This document shows, piece after piece, positions 7,742 through 15,530 of a stretch of DNA of 64,000 nucleotides. The translations under genes and the position numbers were made by a program. Numbering within the stretch: the stretch's first letter is position 1; every line of letters begins with the position of its first letter. Source of the DNA: Promicromonospora panici (lineage in GTDB: Bacteria > Actinomycetota > Actinomycetes > Actinomycetales > Cellulomonadaceae); assembly GCF_900608595.1 (NCBI RefSeq), contig NZ_UWYY01000016.1, positions 62,001-126,000 of the forward strand, read 5' to 3'. The notes under the pieces are model-generated. The model saw nothing but the letters and a program-made list of their open reading frames with translations, made no database searches and was not told where the DNA came from.

Positions 7742-9259
7742 TCAGCCCACGACCAGGCTCAGGACGAACAGCAGCGGGATCGAGCCCGCCCACACGGCCG
7801 TGGTGATGCCCGACCAGCCCTTCAGGGCGGCCGTGCCCTCCAGCCCGGTGAACCGGGTGACCACCCAGAAGTAGGAGTCGTTGAAGTAGCTGAACACCAT
7901 GGATCCCGTGGTGCAGGCCATCGCGGCGAGCAGCGGGTCGATCCCGAGCGGCTCCAGCAGGGGCGCGGTGACCGAGGCGGCGGTCACCATGGCGACCGTG
8001 CCGGAGCCCTGCGCGATCCGTACCAGCGTGGCGACGAGGAACGGGACGAGGAACACCGGCAGGCTCAGCGACGCGATCGCCTCGGCGAGGGCGTCGCCGA
8101 CGCCGGAGTCGCGCAGCACGAGGCCGAAGCCGCCGCCCGCGCCGGTGATCAGCAGGATCAGCCCGGCCGACGACGCCGCCTCCGCGAGCCACGTGTGCAC
8201 CGTGTTGCGCGGCGTCCAGCGCGGCAGCAGCACGTAGACCGCGAGCAGGATGCCGATGACCAGGGCGATCACGGGGTTGCCGACGAACGCGAAAGGCACC
8301 GTCCACGACGACACCTCGTAGTCCCCGCTGAGCACGCCCTGCTGGTTGCGGTCGATCGCCGCCGTGACCGTGTTCGCGACGATCAGCAGCAGCGGGACCA
8401 GGAGCGGCAGCGATCCGACGAACGCGCCGACCGTGTGCGGCGGCTGCCCGGCGGGAGGCTCGCCGAGGGCGGACGGGCGCTCGGCGGGCTCGGCGCCGTC
8501 GTTCCGCGAAGTAGAGCGTGTGTCCGCGGCGTCGACCCCCGTGCCCGCGGCACCGCCGGCGGACTCGTCGCGCGCGCCGGAATCACCGCCGACGAGGACC
8601 GCCGTCCGGCCGTAGACGGCCTCTCGGACCGCCGGCACCAGCCGGTCCTCGAGCTGCGGCCCGACCCAGCGGGCGTACAGGATGACGACGGGCAGCAGGA
8701 TCACAGTGAAGACCAGGCCGGTGAGGATCACCAGGCCGAGGTCGGCGCCGAGCAGGCCCGAGACGGCGAGCGGGCCCGGCGTCGGCGGGACCATGTGGTG
8801 CGTGAGCGTCATGCCGCAGCCGAGCGAGAGCGCCAGGGCGACGTAGCCGCCGCGCTTGACCCGGGCGATCGAACGGGCCAGCGGGTTCATGATGACGTAG
8901 CCCGAGTCGCAGAACACGGGGATGGACACGAGCGCGCCGACGCTGCCCATCGCCCACTCCTCGCGGCCCTTGCCGAAGGCGCGCAGGAACGCGCGGGCCA
9001 GGCTGTCGGCGGCACCGGAGACCTCGAGGATCTTGCCGATCCCCACGCCGAGGCCGATGACTATGCCGATCGAGGCGAGCGTGTCGCCGAAACCCGTGGT
9101 GATAGAGCTGATGGTGTCGAGCAGCGGCTGCCCGGCGACAGCCCCCGTCACGACGGAGGCGAGGATGAGCGCGACGAACGCATCCAGACGGGTGCGCAGC
9201 ACCACCACGATGATCGTGGCGATGCCGAGCAGGAGCGCGAGCAACAGTTGGAGATCCAC
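7742..9259 (-). CDS. GntP-family acid-sugar:H+ symporter
   Basis: 505 residues, multi-pass membrane protein of the GntP family, with conserved GLGVGIGKILEVSGAAD, SIPVFCDSGYVIMNPLAR and GTVAMVTAASVTAPLL. It should import the four-carbon acid for the downstream kinase and dehydrogenase. GTG at 9259 is chosen because AGGAAGGA lies just upstream; an upstream frame to 9352 has no ribosome site. Residues about 235-285 form a long hydrophilic, low-complexity loop between membrane segments, longer than in typical GntP proteins. Part of it is encoded by a repeat also found in an intergenic palindrome at 21.1 kb. First gene of a four-gene operon. Confidence 0.9.
   Translation of the reverse strand: MDLQLLLALLLGIATIIVVVLRTRLDAFVALILASVVTGAVAGQPLLDTISSITTGFGDTLASIGIVIGLGVGIGKILEVSGAADSLARAFLRAFGKGREEWAMGSVGALVSIPVFCDSGYVIMNPLARSIARVKRGGYVALALSLGCGMTLTHHMVPPTPGPLAVSGLLGADLGLVILTGLVFTVILLPVVILYARWVGPQLEDRLVPAVREAVYGRTAVLVGGDSGARDESAGGAAGTGVDAADTRSTSRNDGAEPAERPSALGEPPAGQPPHTVGAFVGSLPLLVPLLLIVANTVTAAIDRNQQGVLSGDYEVSSWTVPFAFVGNPVIALVIGILLAVYVLLPRWTPRNTVHTWLAEAASSAGLILLITGAGGGFGLVLRDSGVGDALAEAIASLSLPVFLVPFLVATLVRIAQGSGTVAMVTAASVTAPLLEPLGIDPLLAAMACTTGSMVFSYFNDSYFWVVTRFTGLEGTAALKGWSGITTAVWAGSIPLLFVLSLVVG
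8503..8526. repeat. Repeat arm inside gntP shared with the 21.1 kb palindrome
   Basis: This 24-base stretch matches the left arm of the long palindrome at 21093-21116 in 22 of 24 positions, including TCCGCGAAGTAGAGCG and TGTCCG. In the gntP reading frame it encodes ADTRSTSR in a hydrophilic loop. The second arm is not present here. It looks like a piece of a dispersed intergenic repeat that has become coding. Confidence 0.6.
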
Positions 9260-9401
9260 GACAGTCCTTCCTTGGACCGGGGACGACGTCGTCGTTGACG
9301 CCGCCCTGTGACCGAACAACGCAAGCATGCGGTCTCGTGCTGACTGAATCAAGCAGCAAAGTTGCGCAGTTAGGGCAGCACCGAGACGGGCGCGATGATG
9401 G

Positions 9402-9428
9402 TTCCCGCCCGCCTGCCGCGGGCGGGAA
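9402..9428. promoter_or_regulatory. Hairpin in the 5' leader of the SMP-30 gene
   Basis: TTCCCGCCCGC and GCGGGCGGGAA form a perfect 11-bp stem with a five-base loop, ending 12 bases before the AAAGGAG ribosome site of the downstream gene. No T-run follows, so a translational or attenuation role, or nothing at all, is as likely as termination. The divergent promoters for gntP and this gene must lie in 9260-9400, which is less GC-rich than its surroundings. Confidence 0.45.
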
Positions 9429-9448
9429 GCCGGACAAAGGAGTCAGAC

Positions 9449-10342
9449 GTGACAGCGACCAGGATCCGCGTCCAGTGGGAACGCCGCGACGAGCGGTTCT
9501 CCCCCGTCCGCGGGGACGCGTTCGCCGAGGTGCTCTACGACGAGGGCAGCTGGCTCGAAGGGCCCGCCTATTCGCCCGCCTGGCGCACGGTGCTGTTCAG
9601 CGACATCCCGACCGACCGGGTGCTGGCGTGGGACGAGGCCACCGGCGCCGTCGGTGTCTGGCGCAGCCCGGGCGGCCACGCGAACGGCCGCACGATCGAC
9701 CGAGCGGGCCGGATGCTCCAGTGCGAGCACAGCACTCGGTCGGTGACGCGCACCGAACCCGACGGCACCGTGACGGTCCTGGCCGATCGCTGGGAGGGTC
9801 GGCGCTTCAACAGCCCGAATGACCTGGTCGAGCACAGCGACGGGAGCGTGTGGTTCACGGATCCGGCGTACGGCATCGACAGCGACTACGAGGGTTACCG
9901 CGCCACGCCCGAGATCGACGGCTGTCACGTCTACCGCCGGGACCCGGACGGGTCGGTCACCCGGGTCGCCGACGACTTCGGCCGCCCCAACGGCCTGGCC
10001 TTCTCCGCAGACGAGCAGACCCTCTACATCGTCGACAGCGAGCTGCGGCACCTGCGCCGGTTCGACGTCGGACCCGACCGGTCCCTCTCCGGCGGCGACG
10101 TGTTCGCCACGTGCCACGGCGGCGGCTTCGACGGCATCCGGTTCGACGACGCCGGCCGGCTCTGGGCGGCCGCGCACGACGGCCTGCACTGCTTCGACCC
10201 GGACGGCACGCTGCTCGGCAAGCTGCTGCTGCCGGAGGTCTGCTCGAACCTGACCTTCGGCGGGGCCAAGCACAACGTGCTGTTCGTGACGGCGACGAAC
10301 ATGCTGCTGTCGGTCCGGGTGAGCGCGACGGGACTCAAGTAG
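9449..10342 (+). CDS. SMP-30/gluconolactonase/LRE-family lactonase
   Basis: 297 residues, the family's usual length. A six-bladed propeller is indicated by the metal-site glutamate in WLEGPAYSP, FNSPNDLV (metal-binding Asn), GRPNGLAFSADEQTLYIVDS (metal-binding Asn and Asp region) and FDGIRFD. Such enzymes hydrolyse sugar-acid lactones with Ca2+ or Zn2+. GTG at 9449 has AAAGGAG upstream; the longer frame from 9395 lacks a site. It is divergent from the acid-sugar permease operon and plausibly supplies the open-chain acid from a lactone to that pathway. Confidence 0.87.
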   Translation: MTATRIRVQWERRDERFSPVRGDAFAEVLYDEGSWLEGPAYSPAWRTVLFSDIPTDRVLAWDEATGAVGVWRSPGGHANGRTIDRAGRMLQCEHSTRSVTRTEPDGTVTVLADRWEGRRFNSPNDLVEHSDGSVWFTDPAYGIDSDYEGYRATPEIDGCHVYRRDPDGSVTRVADDFGRPNGLAFSADEQTLYIVDSELRHLRRFDVGPDRSLSGGDVFATCHGGGFDGIRFDDAGRLWAAAHDGLHCFDPDGTLLGKLLLPEVCSNLTFGGAKHNVLFVTATNMLLSVRVSATGLK

Positions 10343-10349
10343 CTCGCCG

Positions 10350-10427
10350 GAAGTCCGTTTCGAGAACAGGATCTGGCATGGTTCTGACGCGATACCCATG
10401 CCAGATCGGGTGCTGTCAGCGGACTTT
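10350..10427. terminator. Nested hairpin after the SMP-30 gene
   Basis: ATCTGGCATGG (10371-10381) pairs perfectly with CCATGCCAGAT (10396-10406). Outside it, AAGTCCG (10351-10357) pairs with CGGACTT (10420-10426). The structure starts eight bases after the stop codon and probably ends transcription of the lactonase gene. Confidence 0.6.
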
Positions 10428-10466
10428 CAACCAGCCCGGCTTTCAACACCCTCCGCCCGGCCAACA

Positions 10467-10578
10467 GTGCTGATCATGGTCGGCGTCCACTTCCCGCCGC
10501 TGTCGTTCGTCGTCCAGCCGCCGGTCGTGTTGCTCGCGGCTGTGCTCATCACCGCGGCGGGCGTCGCGATCCGCATGC
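10467..10578 (+). pseudogene. Possible C-terminal remnant of a small membrane protein
   Basis: The frame reads MVGVHFPPLSFVVQPP then VVLLAAVLITAAGVAIRM, a hydrophobic segment of the style seen at the end of small multi-pass membrane proteins. There is no proper start or ribosome site. After about 10580 the base composition drops and the frame becomes featureless, where the low-GC two-gene module begins on the other strand. It may mark an insertion junction. Assignment is weak. Confidence 0.3.
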
Positions 10579-11577
10579 TGGGATCTCGACATACCGCTGC
10601 TCGCAGGTCGAACAGATGCCTAATCCTTCGTGGTCCTGGGTAGGTACGAAGAAGACGCCGCAGAGGGCGCGCACGGCTTTGCCCTCAATGGTGTGACCAG
10701 CAAGGTGTTGACGATGCGCGTAATGGCTGTGCGTGCCGGGCACGGACTCGCCGAGCTCGTTCTCACCCACGAGTCGTTCGAGCTGGCCAATTCGCGCAGT
10801 GAACGTGTCTGGCTCCGCGATCGTCATGAACGAGTTCCTGTCACGGTCCCAGCCCTGCTCGGGAGGGTTCAGTGAGATCAGGACACGGATTGTCGCCTGC
10901 CAGAGCAAGTTGCTCCCTGCGAACGCCGACTCCGGGGAGAGTTCGAGTTCGATCTCGTCAGCTTCGTAGCCGTCATCACGAATCCGCGCGACACTCAGAG
11001 CAAACTGCGCAATTGGCGCCTTCTCGTGGCGCGGATGACGAATGACTCCGCTCGTTGCTCCACCGTCATGGACGACGCGTAGAGCCTCCAGCATCTGCGA
11101 CTGCAGCACCAGCTCCCACTCGGTGATCATTCGAGCAGCCGTCTCCTGCCTCAGCAGGCGCCAGTCCGCCTCGGTCGGCAACCACCGATCCGTACCCTCC
11201 GCATCGTTCGCCTTCTTGACACGCACGTAGAAATCGTCGTGGTCCTGGTGCTCCCCCTTGGCAAGGCCGGCAACGACCAGCCAATTGACATTGGTCTCGG
11301 AGTCTTGCCACACCCCGCCTCGCCACTGCCCCGCCTTGATCTCGAGCAGCCGCAACCGTGTGCAGCTCGCAATCGTGCCGACGAAGTTATCCGAATCCGC
11401 GTCGTGAGCGAACGACGTGGCGGCCTTTGTGATGATCGGGTGGGGCAGTTCAGAAAGTGGATGCAGCTGACCAAGGTCACCTTCGGCAAGTGCCCGCGCG
11501 GGCAGCGGCGAAGACCAGCCGGAAGTCAGGTCTTCCGACAGCATCTGAAGTGTGGGACGGGCTCGTCGGCTGTGCAC
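10549..11577 (-). CDS. Protein of unknown function with C-terminal DUF3039-like zinc module
   Basis: 342 residues from GTG at 11577, or 331 from ATG at 11544; neither has a clear ribosome site. I do not recognise the first 270 residues: a soluble alpha/beta-looking domain with SFAHDADSDNFVGTI, LLEIKAGQWRGG and QFALSVARIRDDGYEADEI. Residues about 285-330 (HYAHRQHLAGHTIEGKAV, then ALCGVFFVPTQD, then CSTCEQRY) resemble DUF3039, with three Cys able to bind zinc (CG-x16-CxxC). It follows an excisionase-like HTH gene across a strong hairpin. Codon use is markedly less GC-rich than flanking genes, suggesting transfer. The last few codons appear to be borrowed from flanking DNA. Confidence 0.75.
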   Translation of the reverse strand: MHSRRARPTLQMLSEDLTSGWSSPLPARALAEGDLGQLHPLSELPHPIITKAATSFAHDADSDNFVGTIASCTRLRLLEIKAGQWRGGVWQDSETNVNWLVVAGLAKGEHQDHDDFYVRVKKANDAEGTDRWLPTEADWRLLRQETAARMITEWELVLQSQMLEALRVVHDGGATSGVIRHPRHEKAPIAQFALSVARIRDDGYEADEIELELSPESAFAGSNLLWQATIRVLISLNPPEQGWDRDRNSFMTIAEPDTFTARIGQLERLVGENELGESVPGTHSHYAHRQHLAGHTIEGKAVRALCGVFFVPTQDHEGLGICSTCEQRYVEIPACGSRRPPR

Positions 11578-11608
11578 CCGTCAATGATGAGGGTGGACAG
11601 CCGACGAG
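11562..11608. promoter_or_regulatory. Intercistronic hairpin between HTH gene and DUF3039-like gene
   Basis: Arms 11562-11579 and 11591-11608 pair over 18 positions with one G-G mismatch and an 11-base loop. In the message the stem starts seven bases after the HTH stop codon and covers the GTG at 11577. It could attenuate transcription, protect the upstream message, or gate translation of the second gene. No U-run follows. Confidence 0.6.
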
Positions 11609-11614
11609 GCGCGG

Positions 11615-12013
11615 TCAAAGGTCGAGGGCAACTTCGTCGATCGCATCAGCGCGAGTTCGCTCTTGGTTGGCAAATCTCTCCGCGAGCTCGCGACGATCGC
11701 GCTGACGCTGCGCCTCGAACTCGACGAGGTCGCTCACACCGATGCGTCGATCACGCCCGACGCGGTGGAATGCGATCTCGCCTCGATCCAGGAGCTTGTA
11801 CAGGTGCGTCCGACTCATGCCGAGCCGCTCAGCGGCCTGGTTCGGAGTCAGCACGGCGTCGATGTCAACAACCGAAAGCTGCGCACCGTCACGCGCGGCA
11901 CGGCTCAGAGCGAGCAGCGCATCACGCAACTCAGGGCCGACACTCGTCCGCGCAAACTCCTCAAGCACGTCAAGCTGTGCTGCTGGGATGTTGGCCGTCT
12001 CGATAGTCATCAC
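11615..12013 (-). CDS. Excisionase/MerR-like helix-turn-helix protein (HTH_17)
   Basis: 132 residues. The core LTPNQAAERLGMSRTHLYKL (residues about 55-74) followed by GEIAFHRVGRDRRIG is the excisionase-type winged helix. The N-terminal half is helical and charged, the C-terminus ends with a long charged helix. In actinobacteria such proteins are usually the first gene of a toxin-antitoxin pair, most often with a PIN-domain toxin; here the partner is the DUF3039-like protein instead. A palindromic operator lies just upstream, consistent with autorepression. Base composition is lower in GC than the surroundings. Confidence 0.82.
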   Translation of the reverse strand: MMTIETANIPAAQLDVLEEFARTSVGPELRDALLALSRAARDGAQLSVVDIDAVLTPNQAAERLGMSRTHLYKLLDRGEIAFHRVGRDRRIGVSDLVEFEAQRQRDRRELAERFANQERTRADAIDEVALDL

Positions 12014-12030
12014 ACGAACCGTTCTACAGA

Positions 12031-12055
12031 TGTCACATGTGGCTCACATGTCACA
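12031..12055. promoter_or_regulatory. Palindromic operator upstream of the HTH gene
   Basis: Arms TGTCACATGTG (12031-12041) and CACATGTCACA (12045-12055) around GCT form an 11-bp dyad with one mismatch pair. It lies 18-42 bases upstream of the HTH start. A -10-like TAGAAC (minus strand, 12022-12027) would put the dyad over the core promoter. Expected ligand: the adjacent HTH protein. Confidence 0.65.
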
Positions 12056-12111
12056 GATGACTCTAGCCACTGCAGGTCTCGCTGACAAGACCGTTCCTTG
12101 TCACACGGGAT

Positions 12112-12606
12112 TCACTGATCCTCCGGCGCCACCGCCGTCGCCGTCCCGCCCGTGACCCGGACCAGCTCGTCGAACGTCGTCGGGAACACCGTCTTGGCAT
12201 GCCCGGCAGCTGCCCACACCTCGTCGTACGCGGCGAGCGCCGTGTCGACGTAGGTCGGCACGGGCGCCGGGTGCCCCACCGGCGCGACGCCGCCGATGAC
12301 CTGGCCGGTCGCCTCCTTGACCTGCTCCTTCGAGGCGCCCGTGATGGTCGCGCCCACCTGCTCTCCCAGCCACGCCGTGTCGACGCGGTGCGATCCGGAC
12401 GTCAGCACGAGGGTGGGCACGCCGTCGAACAGGAACAAGAGCGAGTTGGCGATCTGGCCCACGGTGATGCCGAGGCGCTCGGCGGCCTGCGCCGCGGTGG
12501 TCGCGGCGTCGTCCAGCCAGCGGACCTGACCGGTAGCGCCGGCCTCGGCGAGCGCGGCGGTGACCTTCTCGACGGCCGGGTGATTCGGTACGCCCTGGTT
12601 CGACAT
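12112..12606 (-). CDS. YbaK/EbsC-family aminoacyl-tRNA deacylase
   Basis: 164 residues, single-domain member of the YbaK/ProX trans-editing superfamily that clears mischarged tRNAs. Visible: TAAQAAERLGITVGQIANSL, the VLTSGSHRVD loop that carries the substrate-side Lys/His positions, and VIGGVAPVGHP near the C-terminus, the conserved GGVxPxGH motif. Among subfamilies (YbaK, ProXp, PrdX) I cannot choose. ATG at 12606 is the natural start for the alignment-conserved N-terminus. Monocistronic, preceded by a 21-bp-stem hairpin. Confidence 0.88.
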   Translation of the reverse strand: MSNQGVPNHPAVEKVTAALAEAGATGQVRWLDDAATTAAQAAERLGITVGQIANSLLFLFDGVPTLVLTSGSHRVDTAWLGEQVGATITGASKEQVKEATGQVIGGVAPVGHPAPVPTYVDTALAAYDEVWAAAGHAKTVFPTTFDELVRVTGGTATAVAPEDQ

Positions 12607-12658
12607 GCGGGCGATAGTAGGCACGGAATCGTCCCGGCGTCTGCCACATATCCGCCCA

Positions 12659-12713
12659 CCGTGCGATTGTGCCCGGAACTCACGCCATGAGGGTTCCGGG
12701 CACAATCGCACGG
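12659..12713. terminator. Long perfect hairpin (21-bp stem) between lipase-like gene and ybaK
   Basis: 12659-12679 and 12693-12713 are perfect reverse complements with a 13-base loop. It sits downstream of the hydrolase stop (12751, minus) and upstream of the ybaK start, so it should terminate the hydrolase transcript. There is no T-run; GC-rich I-shaped terminators without U-tails are common in actinobacteria. Confidence 0.7.
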
Positions 12714-12750
12714 TAAGCAGGCAGGCCGAGGGTAACCGACCAGCGGACAG

Positions 12751-13926
12751 TCAACCCCGGAATTCGACCTCCGGGTACGCGTCCGAAGGGCCGTCCAGCA
12801 GCGGCGAGCTCATCCCCCGCAGGTGGCGGTCCAGGAACGCGCCCGCGTACGCGTTGGTGATCTCGATGCCCCGAGCGCCACCGACGAACTCGCCCGGCAG
12901 CGGCATCCCGAGCTGTTCGAGGAGCAGCAGCTGGTCGGTGAACGAACTGTGGTTCGCGGTCGGGATCTGCAGCCACTGACCCGCACCCAGGCGGGCGAGG
13001 TTGTCCGGCCAGTCGGCCCCGTCCTTCGCGGGCGGCTCGTGCGAGGCGCTGCCCAGCATGAGGAACGGCCGGTCCATCCCGGTCTCGGGGAAGTCCAAGT
13101 GGAACGTGCCGTCCAGGTTGATCCCGGCGTCCACGCGCGGGTCGTCCACGATTGTGACCGCGGCGGCCGCGCCACCGAGCGAATGGCCGACGACGGCGAT
13201 GTGCCGCGCGTCGATCGTCGGCGCGTAGCGCCAGAGCCGGCCGTGGGTCAACTCGTCCAGCACGAAGCCGAGGTCGACGGACCGCCCCTGCGCGACCCAC
13301 GCGCCGAGTTCCGTGCTGTCCTCGCGCTCGCAGAGCAGGCAGCCCGTGACGCGACCGTCAGGGAACTCCACGCCTCGGGCCTCGTAGGTGTGGTCGACGC
13401 CGGCCACGACGTAGCCCCGGGACGCGAGGTCCTCGGCGAGCGACGTCAGCGACTCGCGGCTGAGGCTTGCCCCGGGCGAGAGCACGACCAGCGGCCTCCG
13501 GCCGGGCAGCGCCCGGGCGCGGTCGGAGGAGTGTGTCTCGACGGTCGTCAGGATGTCGGGCGCCACCGGTAGCCCGGCGCCCTTGACGACCGCCGCAGAG
13601 ACGGCTTCCGTCGTGTACGGCGCGGGCTCGCGATTCGGCACCGCCGGGTACCAGAGCGACACCATGAGCTCACGCCGTTCCTCGGGTCGCCATGGGTCGG
13701 CACGCTCTTCGTCGACGAGGTGGATCGGCGTCATGCCGACGGGCAGCGGCCCCGTCGGCTCGGGCAGGGTGAGAGTCGGCACGTCGCCGGACGACGGCGC
13801 GGCGGCCGACGTCGGGCCGCCTGCCGTCGCGCCGGCCGCGATCGCGACGGGCGCGGCGACCGCGGCGCAGGCCACAAGTGCTGTGGCGACGAGAGCTGAC
13901 CGGACCATGCGTCTGGGTGTCTGCAT
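12751..13926 (-). CDS. Secreted alpha/beta hydrolase, PAF-acetylhydrolase-like
   Basis: 391 residues. A signal peptide (basic start, hydrophobic residues 10-31, Ala-rich cleavage region) indicates export. The nucleophile elbow GHSLGGAAAA is near residue 245, preceded by VVLSPGASLSRESLTSLA and GYVVAGVDHTYEA as in PF03403. The likely catalytic Asp lies in the stretch after NLDG, and the His in ANHSSFTD near residue 330. Plasma-type PAF acetylhydrolase relatives in bacteria act as lipases or polyester hydrolases. Two Cys in GCLLCERED may form a surface disulfide. Monocistronic, ended by the hairpin at 12659-12713. Confidence 0.85.
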   Translation of the reverse strand: MQTPRRMVRSALVATALVACAAVAAPVAIAAGATAGGPTSAAAPSSGDVPTLTLPEPTGPLPVGMTPIHLVDEERADPWRPEERRELMVSLWYPAVPNREPAPYTTEAVSAAVVKGAGLPVAPDILTTVETHSSDRARALPGRRPLVVLSPGASLSRESLTSLAEDLASRGYVVAGVDHTYEARGVEFPDGRVTGCLLCEREDSTELGAWVAQGRSVDLGFVLDELTHGRLWRYAPTIDARHIAVVGHSLGGAAAAVTIVDDPRVDAGINLDGTFHLDFPETGMDRPFLMLGSASHEPPAKDGADWPDNLARLGAGQWLQIPTANHSSFTDQLLLLEQLGMPLPGEFVGGARGIEITNAYAGAFLDRHLRGMSSPLLDGPSDAYPEVEFRG

Positions 13927-14080
13927 ACCTGCGATATTTCACGATCCCGACCGGAGGGCCAAGGGGTCCCGGACGGTTCCAGGGACACGCCCGGGAAGCC
14001 CCTGACCTGCGCCGACGAAGGAGTCGGGGTTGCCCCCAAGGTTCGGAGCCCGGAACAGCGAGCGCGTCGGCGAAGACTGA

Positions 14081-14653
14081 CTACCGCAGCACCCCGCGCA
14101 CGACCTGCTCCGCGAGCCGCTGCTGGAACCCCGCGTCCGTGGTGTCGGCGCCCGACATCGAACGGCCGAGCACCCCGAGCAGCAGCGCGCCCATCGCCGC
14201 GTTGCCCGCGTCGGCGACGTCGTCCGCGGTGAAGACACCGGACTCGGCGCCCTCGCTTAGGAGCTCCCGCAGCGGGCCCGCGATCCACGTGTCGTTCGCC
14301 TCGAGGACCTCACGCATCCGGAGGGTTCCGCCGAGGGCGCCGAGCAACCCGGCGCAGATCCCGGGACGGTCACCGAGGAACTGGGCCAGCGTCGCCACCA
14401 TCGTGCGCAGCCGCTTCTCCGGCGCGGCGCCGGGATCGACCGCCGCCCGCACGGCCTCGGCTCCCTGCTGGGCGTGCGAGGTCAGCAGGAAGGCGAGCAG
14501 GTCGTCGCGGCCGGCGAAGTAGTAGTAGAGGGTCGCGCGCGAGGCGCCCACCAGCACGGCGACGTCGGCCAGCCGGGGTGGTGGGTCGCCGAGGAGGATC
14601 TGCTCGCTGACATCGAGCAGCCGCCCGGCCAGGTCCGGTGGTGGGGTCTTCAC
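14081..14653 (-). CDS. TetR-family repressor
   Basis: 190 residues. The N-terminal helix-turn-helix reads PRLADVAVLVGASRATLYYY, then FAGRDDLL, which is the TetR_N signature. The C-terminal part is an all-alpha ligand domain ending ERVV-like helices. GTG at 14653 begins the conserved region; the frame upstream runs through the operator and is not coding. It is divergent from an SDR gene across 55 bases that hold a 9-12-9 palindrome, so it almost certainly represses that gene. Ligand unknown. Confidence 0.87.
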   Translation of the reverse strand: MKTPPPDLAGRLLDVSEQILLGDPPPRLADVAVLVGASRATLYYYFAGRDDLLAFLLTSHAQQGAEAVRAAVDPGAAPEKRLRTMVATLAQFLGDRPGICAGLLGALGGTLRMREVLEANDTWIAGPLRELLSEGAESGVFTADDVADAGNAAMGALLLGVLGRSMSGADTTDAGFQQRLAEQVVRGVLR

Positions 14654-14676
14654 GCCCGTCAGTCTACGGATCTTGT

Positions 14677-14706
14677 TTTGGACTCCAGTCCAGACTAGAG
14701 TCCAAA
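14677..14706. promoter_or_regulatory. TetR operator overlapping a leaderless promoter
   Basis: TTTGGACTC (14677-14685) and GAGTCCAAA (14698-14706) are perfect arms 12 bases apart, with an inner repeat GGACTCCAGTCC. The right arm ends two bases before the ATG of the SDR. A -35-like TTGTTT (14674) and -10-like TAGAGT (14696-14701), 16 bases apart, would start transcription at or within a base or two of the ATG. Confidence 0.7.
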
Positions 14707-14708
14707 CC

Positions 14709-15530
14709 ATGATCCAGATAACGTCATACGGTCCATGGGCAGTCATCACCGGAGCCTCCTCCGGCATCGGCGAGGCGTTCGCCAACCAGCTCGCGGCCTC
14801 AGGCCTGAATCTCGTGCTCGCCGCCCGCTCCGCCGACAAGCTCGAAGCATTGGGGGCCGCCCTGTCCGCGAGGCACGGCATCTCGTACCGGGTGGTCGCC
14901 GTCGACCTGAGCCTCCCGGACGCCGCCGCGACCCTGATCGAGGCGACCGAAGGCCTCGACGTCGGCCTCCTGGTGTCGAACGCGGGCACCGGCGTCCCCG
15001 GCCGGTTCCTCGACCAGGAGATCGCCGACCTGCGCCGCCGCATGATCCTCAACGCCGGCTCGCACCTCGAGCTGATCCACGCGTTCGGGAGGCGGTTCGT
15101 CGCCCGGGGCCGCGGCGGGATGGTGCTCGTGTCCGCACTGGGGGCGGCGCACGGGATCCCCAACCTGGCGCAGGACAGCTCGGCGAAGGGCTACCTGCTC
15201 CACCTCGGCGAGATGCTGCACCACGAGCTCGCCCGGGACGGCGTCGCCGTGCTGGTGGTGATGCCGGGCAACGTCGATACGCCCATCATCGACACCCTCG
15301 GGGTCGCCCGCACGGACCTGCCGATCCGCCCGCAGCCGGTCGACAAGGCCGTCCGGGAGATGATCACGGCGTTCCTCAAGGGCCGGCCGACCCTCGTCCC
15401 CGGGCGGATGATGCGAGTCATGGTCCGGCTGTTGCCGCGCTCACTGGCCATCACGACGAACGGCAGGATGCTCGGGAAGGCGGCCGACAACATCGCCGAG
15501 CGCGCGCGGGTCCGAGCCCAGGCCGGCTGA
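14709..15530 (+). CDS. SDR-family protein lacking the catalytic tyrosine
   Basis: 273 residues. The Rossmann motif TGASSGIGEAFA and the NAG-like SNAGTG are intact, and the Ser of VLVSALG is in place. Where classical SDRs have YxxxK, this protein reads DSSAK, so the catalytic Tyr is replaced by Asp while Lys is kept. The rest of the family pattern (KGYLLHLGEMLHHEL, MPGNVDTP) is that of the YqjQ/DltE-like SDRs. It may bind a nucleotide without normal reductase chemistry. No ribosome site precedes the ATG; a leaderless transcript is likely. Controlled by the divergent TetR protein. Its 3' end overlaps the MerR gene on the other strand by 90 bases. Confidence 0.83.
   Translation: MIQITSYGPWAVITGASSGIGEAFANQLAASGLNLVLAARSADKLEALGAALSARHGISYRVVAVDLSLPDAAATLIEATEGLDVGLLVSNAGTGVPGRFLDQEIADLRRRMILNAGSHLELIHAFGRRFVARGRGGMVLVSALGAAHGIPNLAQDSSAKGYLLHLGEMLHHELARDGVAVLVVMPGNVDTPIIDTLGVARTDLPIRPQPVDKAVREMITAFLKGRPTLVPGRMMRVMVRLLPRSLAITTNGRMLGKAADNIAERARVRAQAG

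Noticed and set aside
5485-7806. Plus-strand 773-codon open frame over pdxA2 and the kinase
   Set aside because: Antisense shadow; the minus-strand frames carry complete catalytic motifs.
10549-12055. Prophage or integrative element with excisionase
   Set aside because: The excisionase-like HTH stands without integrase, att repeats or phage genes; a toxin-antitoxin-like pair fits better.
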